64,000 nt of DNA from an uncultured Prevotellaceae bacterium (GCA_900314715.1 OMWI01000004.1:1-64000); one strand, 5' to 3'; counted from the stretch's first letter, positions 16,501-25,732 are shown. The notes: generated by a model from the letters alone, not told the origin. Program-made: numbers and translations.

Positions 16501-17853
16501 TTATTTTTTAGTATTACGTGCTCTGATAATGCCCATCACGGCAGCCTTGCCTTGCAAGATGTTGTCGAGGATAGGACGGTGAGAGGGACATGTGAATTGA
16601 CACGAGCCACAAGAGATGCAAGATACGATTTCTTCTGCCTCTGCACGCTCATACATCTTCTTTTCGGAAAGTACGGCGAGTAAGTAAGGCTCAAGTCCCA
16701 TCGGACAAGCACTCACGCATTTTGCACAACGAATACAAGGTTGTACGGGTTTGCGATAAGCATCTTCATCGGATAGAATCGTTACAGAGTTGGTTCCCTT
16801 ACAAACTGGAACGTCAATAGACATCAAAGCTTTACCCATCATCGGACCGCCAGCAAGTACTTTGTTATCGCCTTCGGGCATTCCGCCGCAAGCTTCAATC
16901 AGTTCACGCATTGGCGTTCCCATTCTTACGAGGAAATTACCTGGGTTCTTCACTTTCTTACCAGTTACGGTGGTATAGCGTTCAAACAATGGCTTGCGCT
17001 TCATGACTGCTTGGTAAACGGCAAATGCCGTTCCTACGTTTTGAACGATAGCGCCAACGTTGACAGGAATGGCAGGAGGTGCGGGAACTTGCCTTTGAAT
17101 CACGGCATCAACTAATTGTTTCTCACCGCCTTGTGGATATTTCTGTGCCAATGGTACCACTTCCACGCGTGGGTCGTTAGCAGTCTTTTCCGTTAACAAT
17201 CGAATGGCTTCGGGCTTGTTTTCCTCTATGCCGATGTAGCCTTTTTCTACCTTGGCGGCTTTCATCAATAAGTCGAGACCAACCAATATCTCATCGGGAT
17301 GTTCCATCATCAGACGATAGTCAGACGTGATATAAGGCTCACACTCTACACCATTGATGATAATACACTCAGCCTTAGCCGTTGGTGGAGGACATAATTT
17401 GATGAACGTTGGGAATCCTGCGCCTCCCATACCAGTAATACCAGCCACCTTGATACGTTCCACGATTTCCTCGGGAGTAAGTTCGGGATGGTTAGCTAAT
17501 GTCTCTAATTTGTCAGATTGGTCGATTGATTCTTCCCATTCATCACCTTCAACGTTGATAATGATGGAAGGCTTGCGATAACCAGTTGCGTCAATCGCAT
17601 CGTCAATCTTGAATACGGTTCCTGAAACAGATGAATAGATAGGTGCTGAAACAAAACCGCCAGCTTCAGCAATCAGTGTTCCTACTTTCACTTTGTCACC
17701 TTTCTTCACCACGGGTTTCGCAGGTGCTCCAATGTGTTGTGACAATGGAAATATCGCTTGTTGCGGCAACGCTGCAACCTTGGTTGCAATCTCTGCGGTA
17801 ATCTTGTTTTCCTCAGGATGAACGCCGCCTATGTTAAATGTGTGTAGTTTCAT
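16501..17853 (-). CDS. rnfC: Ion-translocating oxidoreductase complex subunit RnfC
   Basis: A 450-residue cytosolic peripheral subunit that exchanges electrons between NADH and the complex. Seen: an N-terminal GGVHPEENK start, the Gly-rich nucleotide-binding segment GITGMGGAGFPTFIKL, the NGVECEPYITSDYRLM motif, an SLBB-like region, and two 4Fe-4S motifs near the C-terminus (CIRCAKCVSACPMG and CISCGSCQFTCP). Its start overlaps the end of rnfB by 4 bp. Length matches the short Bacteroidetes form, lacking the long Ala/Lys tail of enterobacterial RnfC. Confidence 0.95.
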   Translation of the reverse strand: MKLHTFNIGGVHPEENKITAEIATKVAALPQQAIFPLSQHIGAPAKPVVKKGDKVKVGTLIAEAGGFVSAPIYSSVSGTVFKIDDAIDATGYRKPSIIINVEGDEWEESIDQSDKLETLANHPELTPEEIVERIKVAGITGMGGAGFPTFIKLCPPPTAKAECIIINGVECEPYITSDYRLMMEHPDEILVGLDLLMKAAKVEKGYIGIEENKPEAIRLLTEKTANDPRVEVVPLAQKYPQGGEKQLVDAVIQRQVPAPPAIPVNVGAIVQNVGTAFAVYQAVMKRKPLFERYTTVTGKKVKNPGNFLVRMGTPMRELIEACGGMPEGDNKVLAGGPMMGKALMSIDVPVCKGTNSVTILSDEDAYRKPVQPCIRCAKCVSACPMGLEPYLLAVLSEKKMYERAEAEEIVSCISCGSCQFTCPSHRPILDNILQGKAAVMGIIRARNTKK

Positions 17854-18746
17854 GATTTTTCGGGGTTAGGGGTGGTAGGTGTTGTAGGGGGAGTAGGTGT
17901 TGCAGGGGTTTCTACTTTGCGAACGGGAAAGTTAATGCTCTTGATGGCACCAGTAGGACAAACAGACTCGCACTTACGACAAATCTTGCATTTCTGCCAG
18001 TCGATGTAAGCAACGTTGTTTTCTACGGCAATCGCCTCAAACTTACATTCCTTCGTACATTTTCCACAACCGATACAAGCAGCGCTACATGCTTTCTTTG
18101 CAACGGCTCCCTTGTCCTTGTTAACGCAACTTACCCACAAGCGACGGCCTTTAGGACCCTTCTTGCGTAGTTCGATGATGTGGCGAGGACAAGCCTTCAC
18201 ACATGCGCCACACGATGTACAGAGTTCTTCATCCACTACGGGCAAGCCCGTTTCGGAATTGATGGTGATGGCACCAAAGTTACACGCGGCAACACAATCG
18301 CCACAACCCAGACAACCATACCCACAAGCCGTCTCTCCGGTGCTACAAGCATTCATCGCATTACATGTACGCAATCCATCGTACTCGGCAATGCGCGGAC
18401 GGAGTTCACATGTGCCATTGCAACGCACCACGGCAACCTTCGCTTCGGTGTTTGCAACAGCCATTCCAAGCAAGTCGGCAACTTGTCCCATGATGGCAGA
18501 ACCGCCAACAGGACAATTCAAGCCTTCAAGAGAACCCTTGTCGGCTGCCTTAACCAGTGCGTCGGCCATACCGCCACAACCTGGGAAACCGCAACCACCA
18601 CAATTGGCGCCTGGCAACAATTCTGTCACTTGGCCAATACGCGGGTCTTCCTGAACGGCAAACTTCTTAGATACTACATATAATATCAATGCTGATACCA
18701 ATGCAATGCTTCCAAGAACAATAACCGCAATAGAAATAAAATTCAT
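17850..18746 (-). CDS. rnfB: Ion-translocating oxidoreductase complex subunit RnfB (ferredoxin-type)
   Basis: A 298-residue protein with an N-terminal membrane anchor (about residues 3-25) and many iron-sulfur clusters; RnfB takes electrons from reduced ferredoxin. Seen: the RnfB-specific GANCGGCGFPGCGG motif (about 46-59), a second Cys-rich block (CGYGCLGCGDCVAACNFGA), and further CxxCxxCxxxCP motifs at CTSCGACVKACP, CIGCGKCTKECKF and CKICRKCESVCP. The C-terminus is a Pro/Thr-rich tail ending NPEKS. It is the first rnf gene and follows the rseC-like gene by 22 bp. Confidence 0.95.
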   Translation of the reverse strand: MNFISIAVIVLGSIALVSALILYVVSKKFAVQEDPRIGQVTELLPGANCGGCGFPGCGGMADALVKAADKGSLEGLNCPVGGSAIMGQVADLLGMAVANTEAKVAVVRCNGTCELRPRIAEYDGLRTCNAMNACSTGETACGYGCLGCGDCVAACNFGAITINSETGLPVVDEELCTSCGACVKACPRHIIELRKKGPKGRRLWVSCVNKDKGAVAKKACSAACIGCGKCTKECKFEAIAVENNVAYIDWQKCKICRKCESVCPTGAIKSINFPVRKVETPATPTPPTTPTTPNPEKS

Positions 18747-18768
18747 AATTTTTTGTATTTTGTTTTAG

Positions 18769-19179
18769 TTATTCTATCCAAAATGAAATCTTTCCGCTTA
18801 TCTTGTTTCTACATACATAGAGACCTATATAATAAGGTATAAGAGAGAGTAGGGCCGACAATGCCGCTATGGGTTCGCTTCCTGTAAGTCCCATGGCGGT
18901 AAACAATACGGCTAACATCAATAGAAAGGGAACGCCAAATCCCAATGCCACGGCGCGCGCGCCTGTCTTCGTGGAAGCTACCACCGTCACTTGGTCACCC
19001 TTTTTGCGTGTACTCGCAGGCGTTTCGTAAACGTCTATTAGTTTTTCCTTTGCACCCGATGCATGGCAATGGCTTGAAACGACGCACTCACCACATGCGG
19101 CAGCTTGGAGGATACGCACAATCACGTGTCCACCATTAACCGATTCGATGATGCCAGAATGCTTAATCTTGTTACTCAT
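18769..19179 (-). CDS. rseC: RseC/MucC-type SoxR-reducing system protein
   Basis: A 136-residue protein that opens the rnf operon. RseC-like proteins are linked to Rnf/Rsx complexes in many bacteria. Seen: an N-terminal Cys-rich region (AAACGECVVSSHCHASGAKE) and two membrane helices in the second half. The start at ATG 19179 (MSNKIKHSG) is chosen over an in-frame codon at 19260 because a well-formed promoter at 19231-19261 lies between them. The same promoter would then serve the whole rseC-rnfBCDGEA operon. Confidence 0.85.
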   Translation of the reverse strand: MSNKIKHSGIIESVNGGHVIVRILQAAACGECVVSSHCHASGAKEKLIDVYETPASTRKKGDQVTVVASTKTGARAVALGFGVPFLLMLAVLFTAMGLTGSEPIAALSALLSLIPYYIGLYVCRNKISGKISFWIE

Positions 19180-19230
19180 GTGTTTGCCACAAATGTAAAT
19201 CGTAGTTTTGCCAAGTAGGGTTAGCAATGG

Positions 19231-19261
19231 CAAAATTACCATTATAATTTCAAATATCAAA
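19231..19261 (-). promoter_or_regulatory. Promoter of the rseC-rnfBCDGEA operon
   Basis: On the minus strand: -33 box TTTG (19258-19261), 19-bp spacer, -7 box TAATTTTG (19231-19238). This matches the Bacteroidetes housekeeping consensus. The start codon of rseC lies about 50 bp downstream. Confidence 0.75.
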
Positions 19262-19303
19262 GTAAATATGAAAATTATTTGTAATTATATCCGAAAACGT
19301 TTG

Positions 19304-19369
19304 CAAAGACATCGTTTGTGATTCGTAAATATGATGTTTATCGGGCGTAAACGTATCGTTTGTCAAACA
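19304..19369. repeat. Tandem 22-bp array, three units (family member B)
   Basis: Units begin at 19304, 19326 and 19348: CAAAG-ACATC-GTTTG, TAAAT-ATGAT-GTTTA and TAAAC-GTATC-GTTTG, each followed by a 7-bp linker. The array lies between the divergent rseC and panE promoters and ends 7 bp before the panE -7 box, so a protein bound here could affect panE transcription. Confidence 0.75.
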
Positions 19370-19376
19370 AAAATAG

Positions 19377-19384
19377 TATCTTTG
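19377..19384 (+). promoter_or_regulatory. panE promoter -7 box
   Basis: TATCTTTG matches TAnnTTTG and lies 22 bp before the panE start codon. No TTTG is present at the usual 19-21 bp upstream; the closest is 14 bp away, inside the last unit of the 22-bp array. Confidence 0.65.
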
Positions 19385-19406
19385 CACCGATTTTAAGAAT
19401 AAGGGA

Positions 19407-20315
19407 ATGAAATACGGAATAATTGGAACGGGAGCCATAGGTGGATATTATGGCGGAAAGTTGGCCAACGACGGTCAGGAAGTGCATTTCTTGATGCATC
19501 GTGATTTTGAGTATGTGAAACAACATGGGTTGCAGGTGGATTCGTGTGATGGTTCTTTCCATCTCGACCATGTTCATGCGTATGCGAAAACCAGTGAAAT
19601 GCCTCCGTGCGATGTGGTTTTGGTGTGCTTGAAGTCAACCAACAATCATTTGTTGCAATCGTTCCTTCCACCATTGCTTCACAAAGATACGCTCGTGGTG
19701 TTGATTCAGAATGGAATCGGATTGGAAGACGACGTGCAAGCATTGTTTCCTAACGTGGCATTAGCTGCTGGATTGGCATTTATCTGTTCTGCCAAGACCG
19801 AACCTGGTCGCGTGAATCACCAATGTTATGGACACATCAATTTCGGCAATTTCTCGTGCAAGGACGAGAGCAAGATGCAATTGCTGGTGGATGAATTCAA
19901 CCATGCTGGCATAAAGGCTGGATTGGTGGAATACCAAGAGGCGCGGTGGAAGAAAGCCGTTTGGAACATGCCGTTTAATGGAATGACCGTTGCGTTGCAC
20001 ACGCAAACCGACTTATTGCTGAAGAACCCGTCAACACGACAATTGATACGCGATCAAATGATGGAAGTGGTGGGCGCCGCACAACATCTTGGCGTGAAGA
20101 ACATTGATGAGGTGTTCGTAGACTTGATGATTCAAATGACCGACGAGATGACTCCTTATTCTCCATCCATGCGCTTGGACTATGATTTCCATCGTCCGTT
20201 GGAAATACATTATATTTATTCTCGTCCTATCGAGATTGCGCGCCAAGCGGGATTCCACATGCCGAAGTTGGAAATGTTGGAGGCGGAATTGAGATTCCTC
20301 TCGCAATATTTCTAA
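19407..20315 (+). CDS. panE: 2-dehydropantoate 2-reductase (ketopantoate reductase)
   Basis: A 302-residue cytosolic enzyme that reduces ketopantoate to pantoate with NADPH in pantothenate and CoA synthesis. Seen: N-terminal Rossmann motif GTGAIGGYYGGKLA, the VLVCLKSTNN segment preceding a conserved Gln-Asn-Gly (IQNGIGLED), and the C-terminal helical ApbA domain with the KAVWNMPFNGMT lysine/asparagine motif. Family resemblance is clear, but related oxidoreductases of the ApbA/PanE family have other substrates, and no other pantothenate gene is nearby. Confidence 0.85.
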   Translation: MKYGIIGTGAIGGYYGGKLANDGQEVHFLMHRDFEYVKQHGLQVDSCDGSFHLDHVHAYAKTSEMPPCDVVLVCLKSTNNHLLQSFLPPLLHKDTLVVLIQNGIGLEDDVQALFPNVALAAGLAFICSAKTEPGRVNHQCYGHINFGNFSCKDESKMQLLVDEFNHAGIKAGLVEYQEARWKKAVWNMPFNGMTVALHTQTDLLLKNPSTRQLIRDQMMEVVGAAQHLGVKNIDEVFVDLMIQMTDEMTPYSPSMRLDYDFHRPLEIHYIYSRPIEIARQAGFHMPKLEMLEAELRFLSQYF

Positions 20316-20350
20316 GATAGACCTCACAACCACAACTGTTTATAAAACGA

Positions 20351-20390
20351 CAAACGCTCTGCTATCTGACGATGGTAGAGCGTTTGTTTT
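20351..20390. terminator. Bidirectional terminator between panE and the LolA-like gene
   Basis: A 10-bp stem, CAAACGCTCT (20351-20360) with AGAGCGTTTG (20377-20386), extended by an inner CTAT/ATGG pairing and followed by TTTT. It lies between two convergent genes. Confidence 0.75.
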
Positions 20391-20405
20391 CAACAATCAA
20401 ATACA

Positions 20406-21026
20406 CTATTCGTTGCGCTTATCTATAAAGGTGTAAGTCTTATATTGATTTTTGGGAAACACGAAAATGTTGTTATCAATGTTCCCACTCTTGAAATTAC
20501 TGATTTTAATGTTTGCCCAGAAAAATGCCACCTTAATCTTGAGACTGATGGGAGCGCGTGTTTTCTTGTCAATAAGAGCCTTGATGATTTTCATACCCTT
20601 ACATCCTTTCTTGAGTTTCAAGGTAATCAAGAAACCCTCATCTGTAGATTCCACATGATAGTTGTAGTTGCTGGGGTCAAATTTGAAGTTACTTGAGTAC
20701 TTATCCTTATTATCCGACTGGGCTTGATGAGCCGTTACGGTCTTCTTCTTGTAGTCAACAACATGGTAGATGGAACCATCATTCCATGCGCAATATCTCT
20801 TTTCAATGAATTTACTCATCTTTCCCTTATACCAAATCGTACCATTTGTCTTGTACAAACCTATCAAATTGACGTCGTAATGTAACGTACAACCTTGGTC
20901 GCCAAATACCATTTGATAGGTTCTGTCAAACATTTGCTTGGCTTGTTTGGCATTAGGTGAATCTTCTGCCCACATGCTAACGGGCAAAAAGAGCAACAAT
21001 AGTATTCGAATTATTACCTGTCTCAT
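20406..21026 (-). CDS. LolA-like outer-membrane lipoprotein carrier family protein
   Basis: A 206-residue periplasmic protein with a cleavable signal peptide (hydrophobic LLLLFLPVSMWAE). The mature part resembles the LolA/LolB-like half-barrel of Bacteroidetes: an early helix (AKQMFDRTYQMVFG), then alternating beta strands (GTIWYKGKMSKFIEKRYCAW and onward) with a central VDYKKKTVTAH segment. Such proteins are thought to ferry lipoproteins across the periplasm. The function is inferred from fold pattern, and a DUF-type relative is possible. A TAATTTTG -7 box is present upstream. Confidence 0.6.
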   Translation of the reverse strand: MRQVIIRILLLLFLPVSMWAEDSPNAKQAKQMFDRTYQMVFGDQGCTLHYDVNLIGLYKTNGTIWYKGKMSKFIEKRYCAWNDGSIYHVVDYKKKTVTAHQAQSDNKDKYSSNFKFDPSNYNYHVESTDEGFLITLKLKKGCKGMKIIKALIDKKTRAPISLKIKVAFFWANIKISNFKSGNIDNNIFVFPKNQYKTYTFIDKRNE

Positions 21027-21049
21027 TACCTTAAATAAATTTCAGGGTG

Positions 21050-21057
21050 CAAAATTA
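21050..21057 (-). promoter_or_regulatory. Promoter -7 box of the LolA-like gene
   Basis: On the minus strand TAATTTTG, 23 bp upstream of the start codon. The nearest upstream TTTG is only 14 bp away, so the -33 element is uncertain. Confidence 0.55.
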
Positions 21058-21167
21058 CAAAAATAAATAAACAAAAAAGGTTATTCTACTATAACGATAC
21101 GATAAATTTGTTAAAACAAACTAAATTAGCACGATAACCATCGAGAATAGATGTTTTGTAAAAGATT

Positions 21168-21200
21168 ATCCCTCACTACTCGTCGCGAGCAATGAGGGAT
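21168..21200 (-). terminator. Terminator of the ECF sigma operon
   Basis: Stem ATCCCTCA (21168-21175) with TGAGGGAT (21193-21200). On the minus strand it is followed by AATCTTTT. It lies about 100 bp beyond the stop codon at 21299. Confidence 0.65.
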
Positions 21201-21298
21201 TCCTTTCATGATGCACCTGAAAAATATAGACGTTTCCGTCTAACAAACTGTATAATAACTAATTCAATTCTATGGGTGAGGGAATACTCTTCTTCCTT

Positions 21299-22228
21299 TT
21301 ACTGCAAACTCTTAACCGCTAACGTGAGGTATCCGATGTGACTTTTTCCGATGTCACTATTCTTGTCGCATCTCCCAATCATCATATTGAGGTCGCTGAT
21401 GAGCTTCTTTCGTAGGTCGACGTCTTTTTCCAGTAAGGGTCGCGCGTATGAACAAAGTGTGTAAATCGTCATGCAAAGTGTTCCGCCTAATCGGTCGGTG
21501 GCTTTCCCTTTCAAGAACTCCGTCTTCAAGGCATCAAAAGCAATGAGCACTTGTGTCATATCGGTAAGCCGATTATATTGTCCTGATAATCCCATCATAT
21601 ATATTTCTTTGACGATTTCCTCACTATTCATCTTGTCGGATTCTTGTTTGGGGTATGTAACGTTTCCTTGATAGACATGAAGGGCTTCCTTTTGAATTTT
21701 CCCGTAGGTAATGACAAGTTTGCCCTTAATCTTCCCGCTGAGGTAAATGGTTTTGGGATTGTCGTTCCATTCTATGGCGTAAGCGTAGCGATGCGAGTGA
21801 GTGATGTCAGAAGGGTCAAGTAGACAAAGGAGTTGCCAACTTTGCCATTCGTCCATACCAATCTGAACGGCATTCTTACGATCCTCTCCCACGACTAAAT
21901 CACGTGCATTCGTTGGGATGTTTTGTCCTCCTGTATGGTTAAGCATCATATATATGTCGGGATTATCACGGTCTTTCTCAAAGGCAAGCAATACTTCGTC
22001 GATGAGTTTACGATGTTTCTTGTTGATGGTGAAATTATACACGTCAGCTTTTGCAATTAGAGGACGGTTTTCTTTCGTAAAGTCGCGCTCTTCAGAAATT
22101 GACTTTGTCACTTGTACGTGTTTAGACGTGACGAATTTGTCGAAAGCTTTCTTCACGTTGTCTTGTGCCACGGCGGTTGTCGATAGTAGACAACCGAGCA
22201 GGGTAATGATAATGAATCTTTGTTTCAT
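21299..22228 (-). CDS. Secreted protein of unknown function in the ECF sigma operon
   Basis: A 309-residue protein with a cleavable signal peptide (MKQRFIIITLLGCLLSTTAVAQ). The first mature part has a beta-rich segment similar to small DUF proteins that follow ECF sigma genes in Bacteroidetes, including the charged stretch KSISEERDFTKENRP; the second half is helical. No catalytic motif is evident. It starts 12 bp after the predicted anti-sigma-like gene and shares its operon, so it is probably a periplasmic target or partner of the envelope-stress system. Confidence 0.65.
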   Translation of the reverse strand: MKQRFIIITLLGCLLSTTAVAQDNVKKAFDKFVTSKHVQVTKSISEERDFTKENRPLIAKADVYNFTINKKHRKLIDEVLLAFEKDRDNPDIYMMLNHTGGQNIPTNARDLVVGEDRKNAVQIGMDEWQSWQLLCLLDPSDITHSHRYAYAIEWNDNPKTIYLSGKIKGKLVITYGKIQKEALHVYQGNVTYPKQESDKMNSEEIVKEIYMMGLSGQYNRLTDMTQVLIAFDALKTEFLKGKATDRLGGTLCMTIYTLCSYARPLLEKDVDLRKKLISDLNMMIGRCDKNSDIGKSHIGYLTLAVKSLQ

Positions 22229-22240
22229 GTTTTTTCGTTA

Positions 22241-22930
22241 TTATACTTGTTGAGTGTTTTCTTCTTTGTCTTTTCCCAAGTTTTCGATGTCTTCCTGGAT
22301 TTGTTCATTGATGTTTTCGTATAACTGAAGGGCATCTTGGAGATAGGAATTGCGTATTTCCGCGATTTTACTTTGTTTTACGGAAGCTTGAAAGAGTTCT
22401 TCCGCCAGACACGCACGAACCAGATAGCGATTTTTCTCTAAGTTCTCAAGGAGTTGTCTTTCGTATGCCGTGAAGGTAGATTGCGGCTTTTCCACGATGG
22501 GAATGTCGTTGGACAATATAGGCGATATTTCTTCTTTATCATCAATGTTGTTGACGGGAATGATTTCCTTGTTAGTCAAAGGTTTGCAAGTCGTTTTTTT
22601 CATCTTTTGGGGATGATGCCGCTTGGCAAGTATTTTCTTTGGCGTAGGAGGAAGAATGGAAATGTGCGTGTTTTCGAGTTGCTTATCTTTTTGATGGATA
22701 TTTGGCAACTTCGTTTCCGTGATTTCCCTTTGTGATAGGGAATCTTTTTCAGGTTGCCAAAGGGCAAACGTAAGGATTCCAGCAAGTATGACGGCAGCTG
22801 CGGAAAACCAATGCCAAGAGATATGACGAACCTGTTTGGTAGGCTTGTCATCTTGTTGTATGGCTTTCAGCACATTCTTTTTGAGCGATGCAGGTGCCTT
22901 TGGCTTTATTTTTGGTCTTAGTTCTTCCAT
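22241..22930 (-). CDS. Single-pass membrane protein, probable anti-sigma factor
   Basis: A 229-residue protein with a cytosolic N-terminus, one membrane helix (about residues 46-62, WFSAAAVILAGILTFALW) and a periplasmic Lys/Pro-rich, then helical, C-terminus. The arrangement (short charged cytosolic part, single helix, periplasmic domain) and its position 8 bp after an ECF sigma gene make it a likely anti-sigma factor. It lacks the zinc HxxxCxxC motif, so it is not a canonical ZAS protein. Confidence 0.65.
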   Translation of the reverse strand: MEELRPKIKPKAPASLKKNVLKAIQQDDKPTKQVRHISWHWFSAAAVILAGILTFALWQPEKDSLSQREITETKLPNIHQKDKQLENTHISILPPTPKKILAKRHHPQKMKKTTCKPLTNKEIIPVNNIDDKEEISPILSNDIPIVEKPQSTFTAYERQLLENLEKNRYLVRACLAEELFQASVKQSKIAEIRNSYLQDALQLYENINEQIQEDIENLGKDKEENTQQV

Positions 22931-22938
22931 ATTAATGG

Positions 22939-23442
22939 TTATTGATGATCATTATTGTTCTTGATTTCCTTTTGCAACTTGTTCATTGCGTATCGGTATC
23001 TACTTTTTACCGTGTCACGAGAGATTCCGAGAATGTCGGCAATTTCACTAAATGTCAGGTCGTCGGTGAAATGCATCTTCACGATAGTGGCTTGTTCTTC
23101 AGGCAAAGGCTTCAGCAATTGTTCTATTCGCATATATTCGCGATACAAATGTTGATGAGTTTCGTCTTCCATGTTGCTGATTGCCTCCAACGGAACCGTT
23201 TTCATGGGCGACCGCTTTCGTATGTGGTCAACGCATAGGCGATGAAGTGTCTTGTATAACCATGCTTTTGCATAGACGATTTTATTCGTTTCGTTCTCCC
23301 GATAGTAACGTATAAACGCCTCTTGTACCATGTCTTCCGACTCCTTTTCATCTCCCAAGCGGAAGAAAGCAAACGAGAACAAACTATCTTGTAACTCGTC
23401 GATGAGTTTTTCTAATTGTTGGATGTTGGCGTTATGATTCAC
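22939..23442 (-). CDS. RNA polymerase sigma factor, ECF (sigma-70) subfamily
   Basis: A 167-residue protein. Seen: region 2 with LFSFAFFRLGDEKESEDMVQ and EAFIRYY (about residues 20-48) and AKAWLYKTLHRLCVDHIRK, and region 4 with LPEEQATIVKMHFTDDLTFS followed by EIADILGISRDTVKSRYRYA, an HTH that recognises the -35 region. It is expected to direct transcription of its own operon and possibly distant envelope genes, under control of the membrane protein encoded next. No housekeeping -7 box was found directly upstream. Confidence 0.9.
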   Translation of the reverse strand: MNHNANIQQLEKLIDELQDSLFSFAFFRLGDEKESEDMVQEAFIRYYRENETNKIVYAKAWLYKTLHRLCVDHIRKRSPMKTVPLEAISNMEDETHQHLYREYMRIEQLLKPLPEEQATIVKMHFTDDLTFSEIADILGISRDTVKSRYRYAMNKLQKEIKNNNDHQ

Positions 23443-23516
23443 TTTTGGGATATTTCTTTATTTATATGACGCAAAAGTGGTGTTTTTGGGTTTAAGTTGA
23501 TTCTTTTTTTTGTTTG

Positions 23517-25709
23517 TTATTGTGTTTCGTTTTCAATCATCATTGCCAAAACCATGCGGATTTCTTCATAGCTTACATCATCAGGACAATGCTCTTTGAT
23601 AACTGTGGTGTTTTGGCTTAGTCCAATTTTGCGAATGACATTCGCAATGGTTTGTTGCTTCTTTTCAGGAATGAGTTTGTTAATCGGAATGGTTCCCGAC
23701 TTCACATAACGAGTCAGATGATTGTAGATGGTTCCGATGGTGAGTGAACGTTCCTTGGCTATTTGTGATGGTGATAAACCTTGTTGGAAAAGATAGAAGG
23801 TTGTTTCCCATGTCTTCTCTTTCGGTTTTGTGGGTTCTTTTTCTTTCTTCTCACGTATCCTTTTGAGGGCTTTCTCATCCAATGCGTCTAACATCGACAT
23901 TTGTTTGGCATGGAGATAGTAAGGAATAGAAAACGTTTCTTCGGAGATTTTCATCAATAGATAACGTCTTGAGAGATAAGCTTGACGAAAATCTGCCATG
24001 ATGTTGTTCAGTCTTTTCAATGCCTCTTTATTGTTTGTTTTTACTTCGGAGGTCAATTGTAAAGGCTTGGCGAATAGTTCTTCGAGTTTCTTGTCGAAAT
24101 ATTCGGCACTCTTTTGCACTCGTAAAAGAAATTCTTTAGAGTGTAGAGCGTCGGTCGTCATTTGATTGATTCGCAACATCCACTTATTGGCAATGATAAT
24201 AACATCGTTTCTCATTCCCTCTAATGCCTGTTTGTGCATGATTTCCAATTGGGAATAACTATGATAGAAAAACTCCGTGAATACCCTCACCATACTCTCT
24301 TGTTGGAATAAAATGGAGTGGAAATCGTATAACTCAAGCAATAGATAGCGGTAGTATTCTTCTTTCAATTGTGGCAATTGTTGAATACTCTTTCGTGCTT
24401 CTTGTTCTTGATTCACGATGTAACTATCAACACGCACATCATTGATAATAGCATGTGGGGTGATACGTGTTGCCAACACCATTCCTTCTAATGTGCGACA
24501 ACGGCTTAAAGCTACATACACCTGTCCTGGAGCAAACGAAAGGTTTGCATCGATGATAGCACGATCGAATGTCAATCCCTGACTTTTATGAATGGTGATT
24601 GCCCATGCCAATCGTAAAGGATATTGTCGGAATACACCTTGCACCTCTGTCTCAATCTCTCGTGTCTCGTTATTAATTGTGTAGTGAGCGTTTTCCCATT
24701 CCAAAGGCTCCACTTCAATGTCTTCGTTCTCGTCTTGGCACCTTACCATGATTTTGTTTTCGTTGACAAATGTAACTCGTCCTATGCGACCATTATAATA
24801 AAGGTGGTCTGGAGATGGGTCGTTTTTCACAAACATCACCTGTGCTCCTTCCTTCAATTCGAGCGTTTCTTGGGTGGGGTAGGAGAACTCAGGGAAGGTT
24901 CCTTCTATTTCTGCTTGGAAGAAAAAAGACTTTTTAGGGAGTTTCTTGAGTTCATTCTCGTTATACGAATTGGCAAGATGGTTGTGCGTAGTCAATCGAA
25001 TAAATCCTTCTTCGGGTTTGGGTATGAAGGTCGGAATATACCTACTATTGAGCTTTGCGATAGTTTCCGACGTGGGATTGCCTGCCCTTACTTCATTGAG
25101 AATGTTCAAAAAATCCTTGTCTTGTTGACGAAAAACATGATTTAACTGGATAGTTACGTAATCGATTTGTGCCAATGCTTTCGAACCAAAGAAATATGGA
25201 GTGTCATAAAAAGGTGCCAACATGTGTTCTTCTTCGGGTGTAACAACTGGCGTAAGTTGTGCGAGATCACCAATCATCAGTAGTTGCACACCTCCGAAAG
25301 GATGGTATCGGTCGCGAAATCGGCGCAATACGGCATCAATGGCATCTAACAAATCGGAGCGAACCATCGAGATTTCGTCGATGATAAGTAAATCCAATGA
25401 AGCAATCACTTTCCTTTTGGTTCGGTTGAAATCGAACTTACTCTTGATTTGGGCATTCGGAACAAAAGGAGAGAGGGGCAATTGAAAGAAGGAATGGATG
25501 GTCACGCCACCAGCATTGATGGCAGCTACACCTGTAGGTGCCACCACAATAGCTCGCTTCTTCGATTGTTCCATGACGGTTCTCAGAAACGTGGTCTTTC
25601 CCGTTCCTGCTTTTCCTGTTAGAAAAATGCTTCGTCCCGTGTGTTCCACGAAATCCCAAGCTTGCGCCAATTCAGTATTCATTTCCATCCTTTTATTCTC
25701 TGTTTTCAT
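23517..25709 (-). CDS. PIF1/RecD-like helicase with C-terminal HTH domain
   Basis: A 730-residue superfamily 1 DNA helicase. Seen: Walker A TGKAGTGKTTFLRTV (about residues 34-48), Walker B LLIIDEISMVR, a SIR-like motif and the C-terminal UvrD-type motif YVALSRCRTLEGMV with THKSQGLTFDRAI. The last about 100 residues carry an HTH_40-type domain (FYLFQQGLSPSQIAKERSLT). Start ATG 25709 (MKTENKRM) is preferred to an in-frame upstream codon at 25763, because the promoter at 25733-25764 lies between. Such proteins are widespread in Bacteroidetes; the exact DNA-repair or replication role is not known. Confidence 0.85.
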   Translation of the reverse strand: MKTENKRMEMNTELAQAWDFVEHTGRSIFLTGKAGTGKTTFLRTVMEQSKKRAIVVAPTGVAAINAGGVTIHSFFQLPLSPFVPNAQIKSKFDFNRTKRKVIASLDLLIIDEISMVRSDLLDAIDAVLRRFRDRYHPFGGVQLLMIGDLAQLTPVVTPEEEHMLAPFYDTPYFFGSKALAQIDYVTIQLNHVFRQQDKDFLNILNEVRAGNPTSETIAKLNSRYIPTFIPKPEEGFIRLTTHNHLANSYNENELKKLPKKSFFFQAEIEGTFPEFSYPTQETLELKEGAQVMFVKNDPSPDHLYYNGRIGRVTFVNENKIMVRCQDENEDIEVEPLEWENAHYTINNETREIETEVQGVFRQYPLRLAWAITIHKSQGLTFDRAIIDANLSFAPGQVYVALSRCRTLEGMVLATRITPHAIINDVRVDSYIVNQEQEARKSIQQLPQLKEEYYRYLLLELYDFHSILFQQESMVRVFTEFFYHSYSQLEIMHKQALEGMRNDVIIIANKWMLRINQMTTDALHSKEFLLRVQKSAEYFDKKLEELFAKPLQLTSEVKTNNKEALKRLNNIMADFRQAYLSRRYLLMKISEETFSIPYYLHAKQMSMLDALDEKALKRIREKKEKEPTKPKEKTWETTFYLFQQGLSPSQIAKERSLTIGTIYNHLTRYVKSGTIPINKLIPEKKQQTIANVIRKIGLSQNTTVIKEHCPDDVSYEEIRMVLAMMIENETQ

Positions 25710-25732
25710 AGCATGATTCTTAGTGTTTGCCG

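Noticed and set aside
19180..19260. Extended N-terminus for the rseC-like protein
   Set aside because: The -7 box of a full promoter (19231-19261) falls inside the proposed coding region, and the hydrophobic extension is absent in the family.
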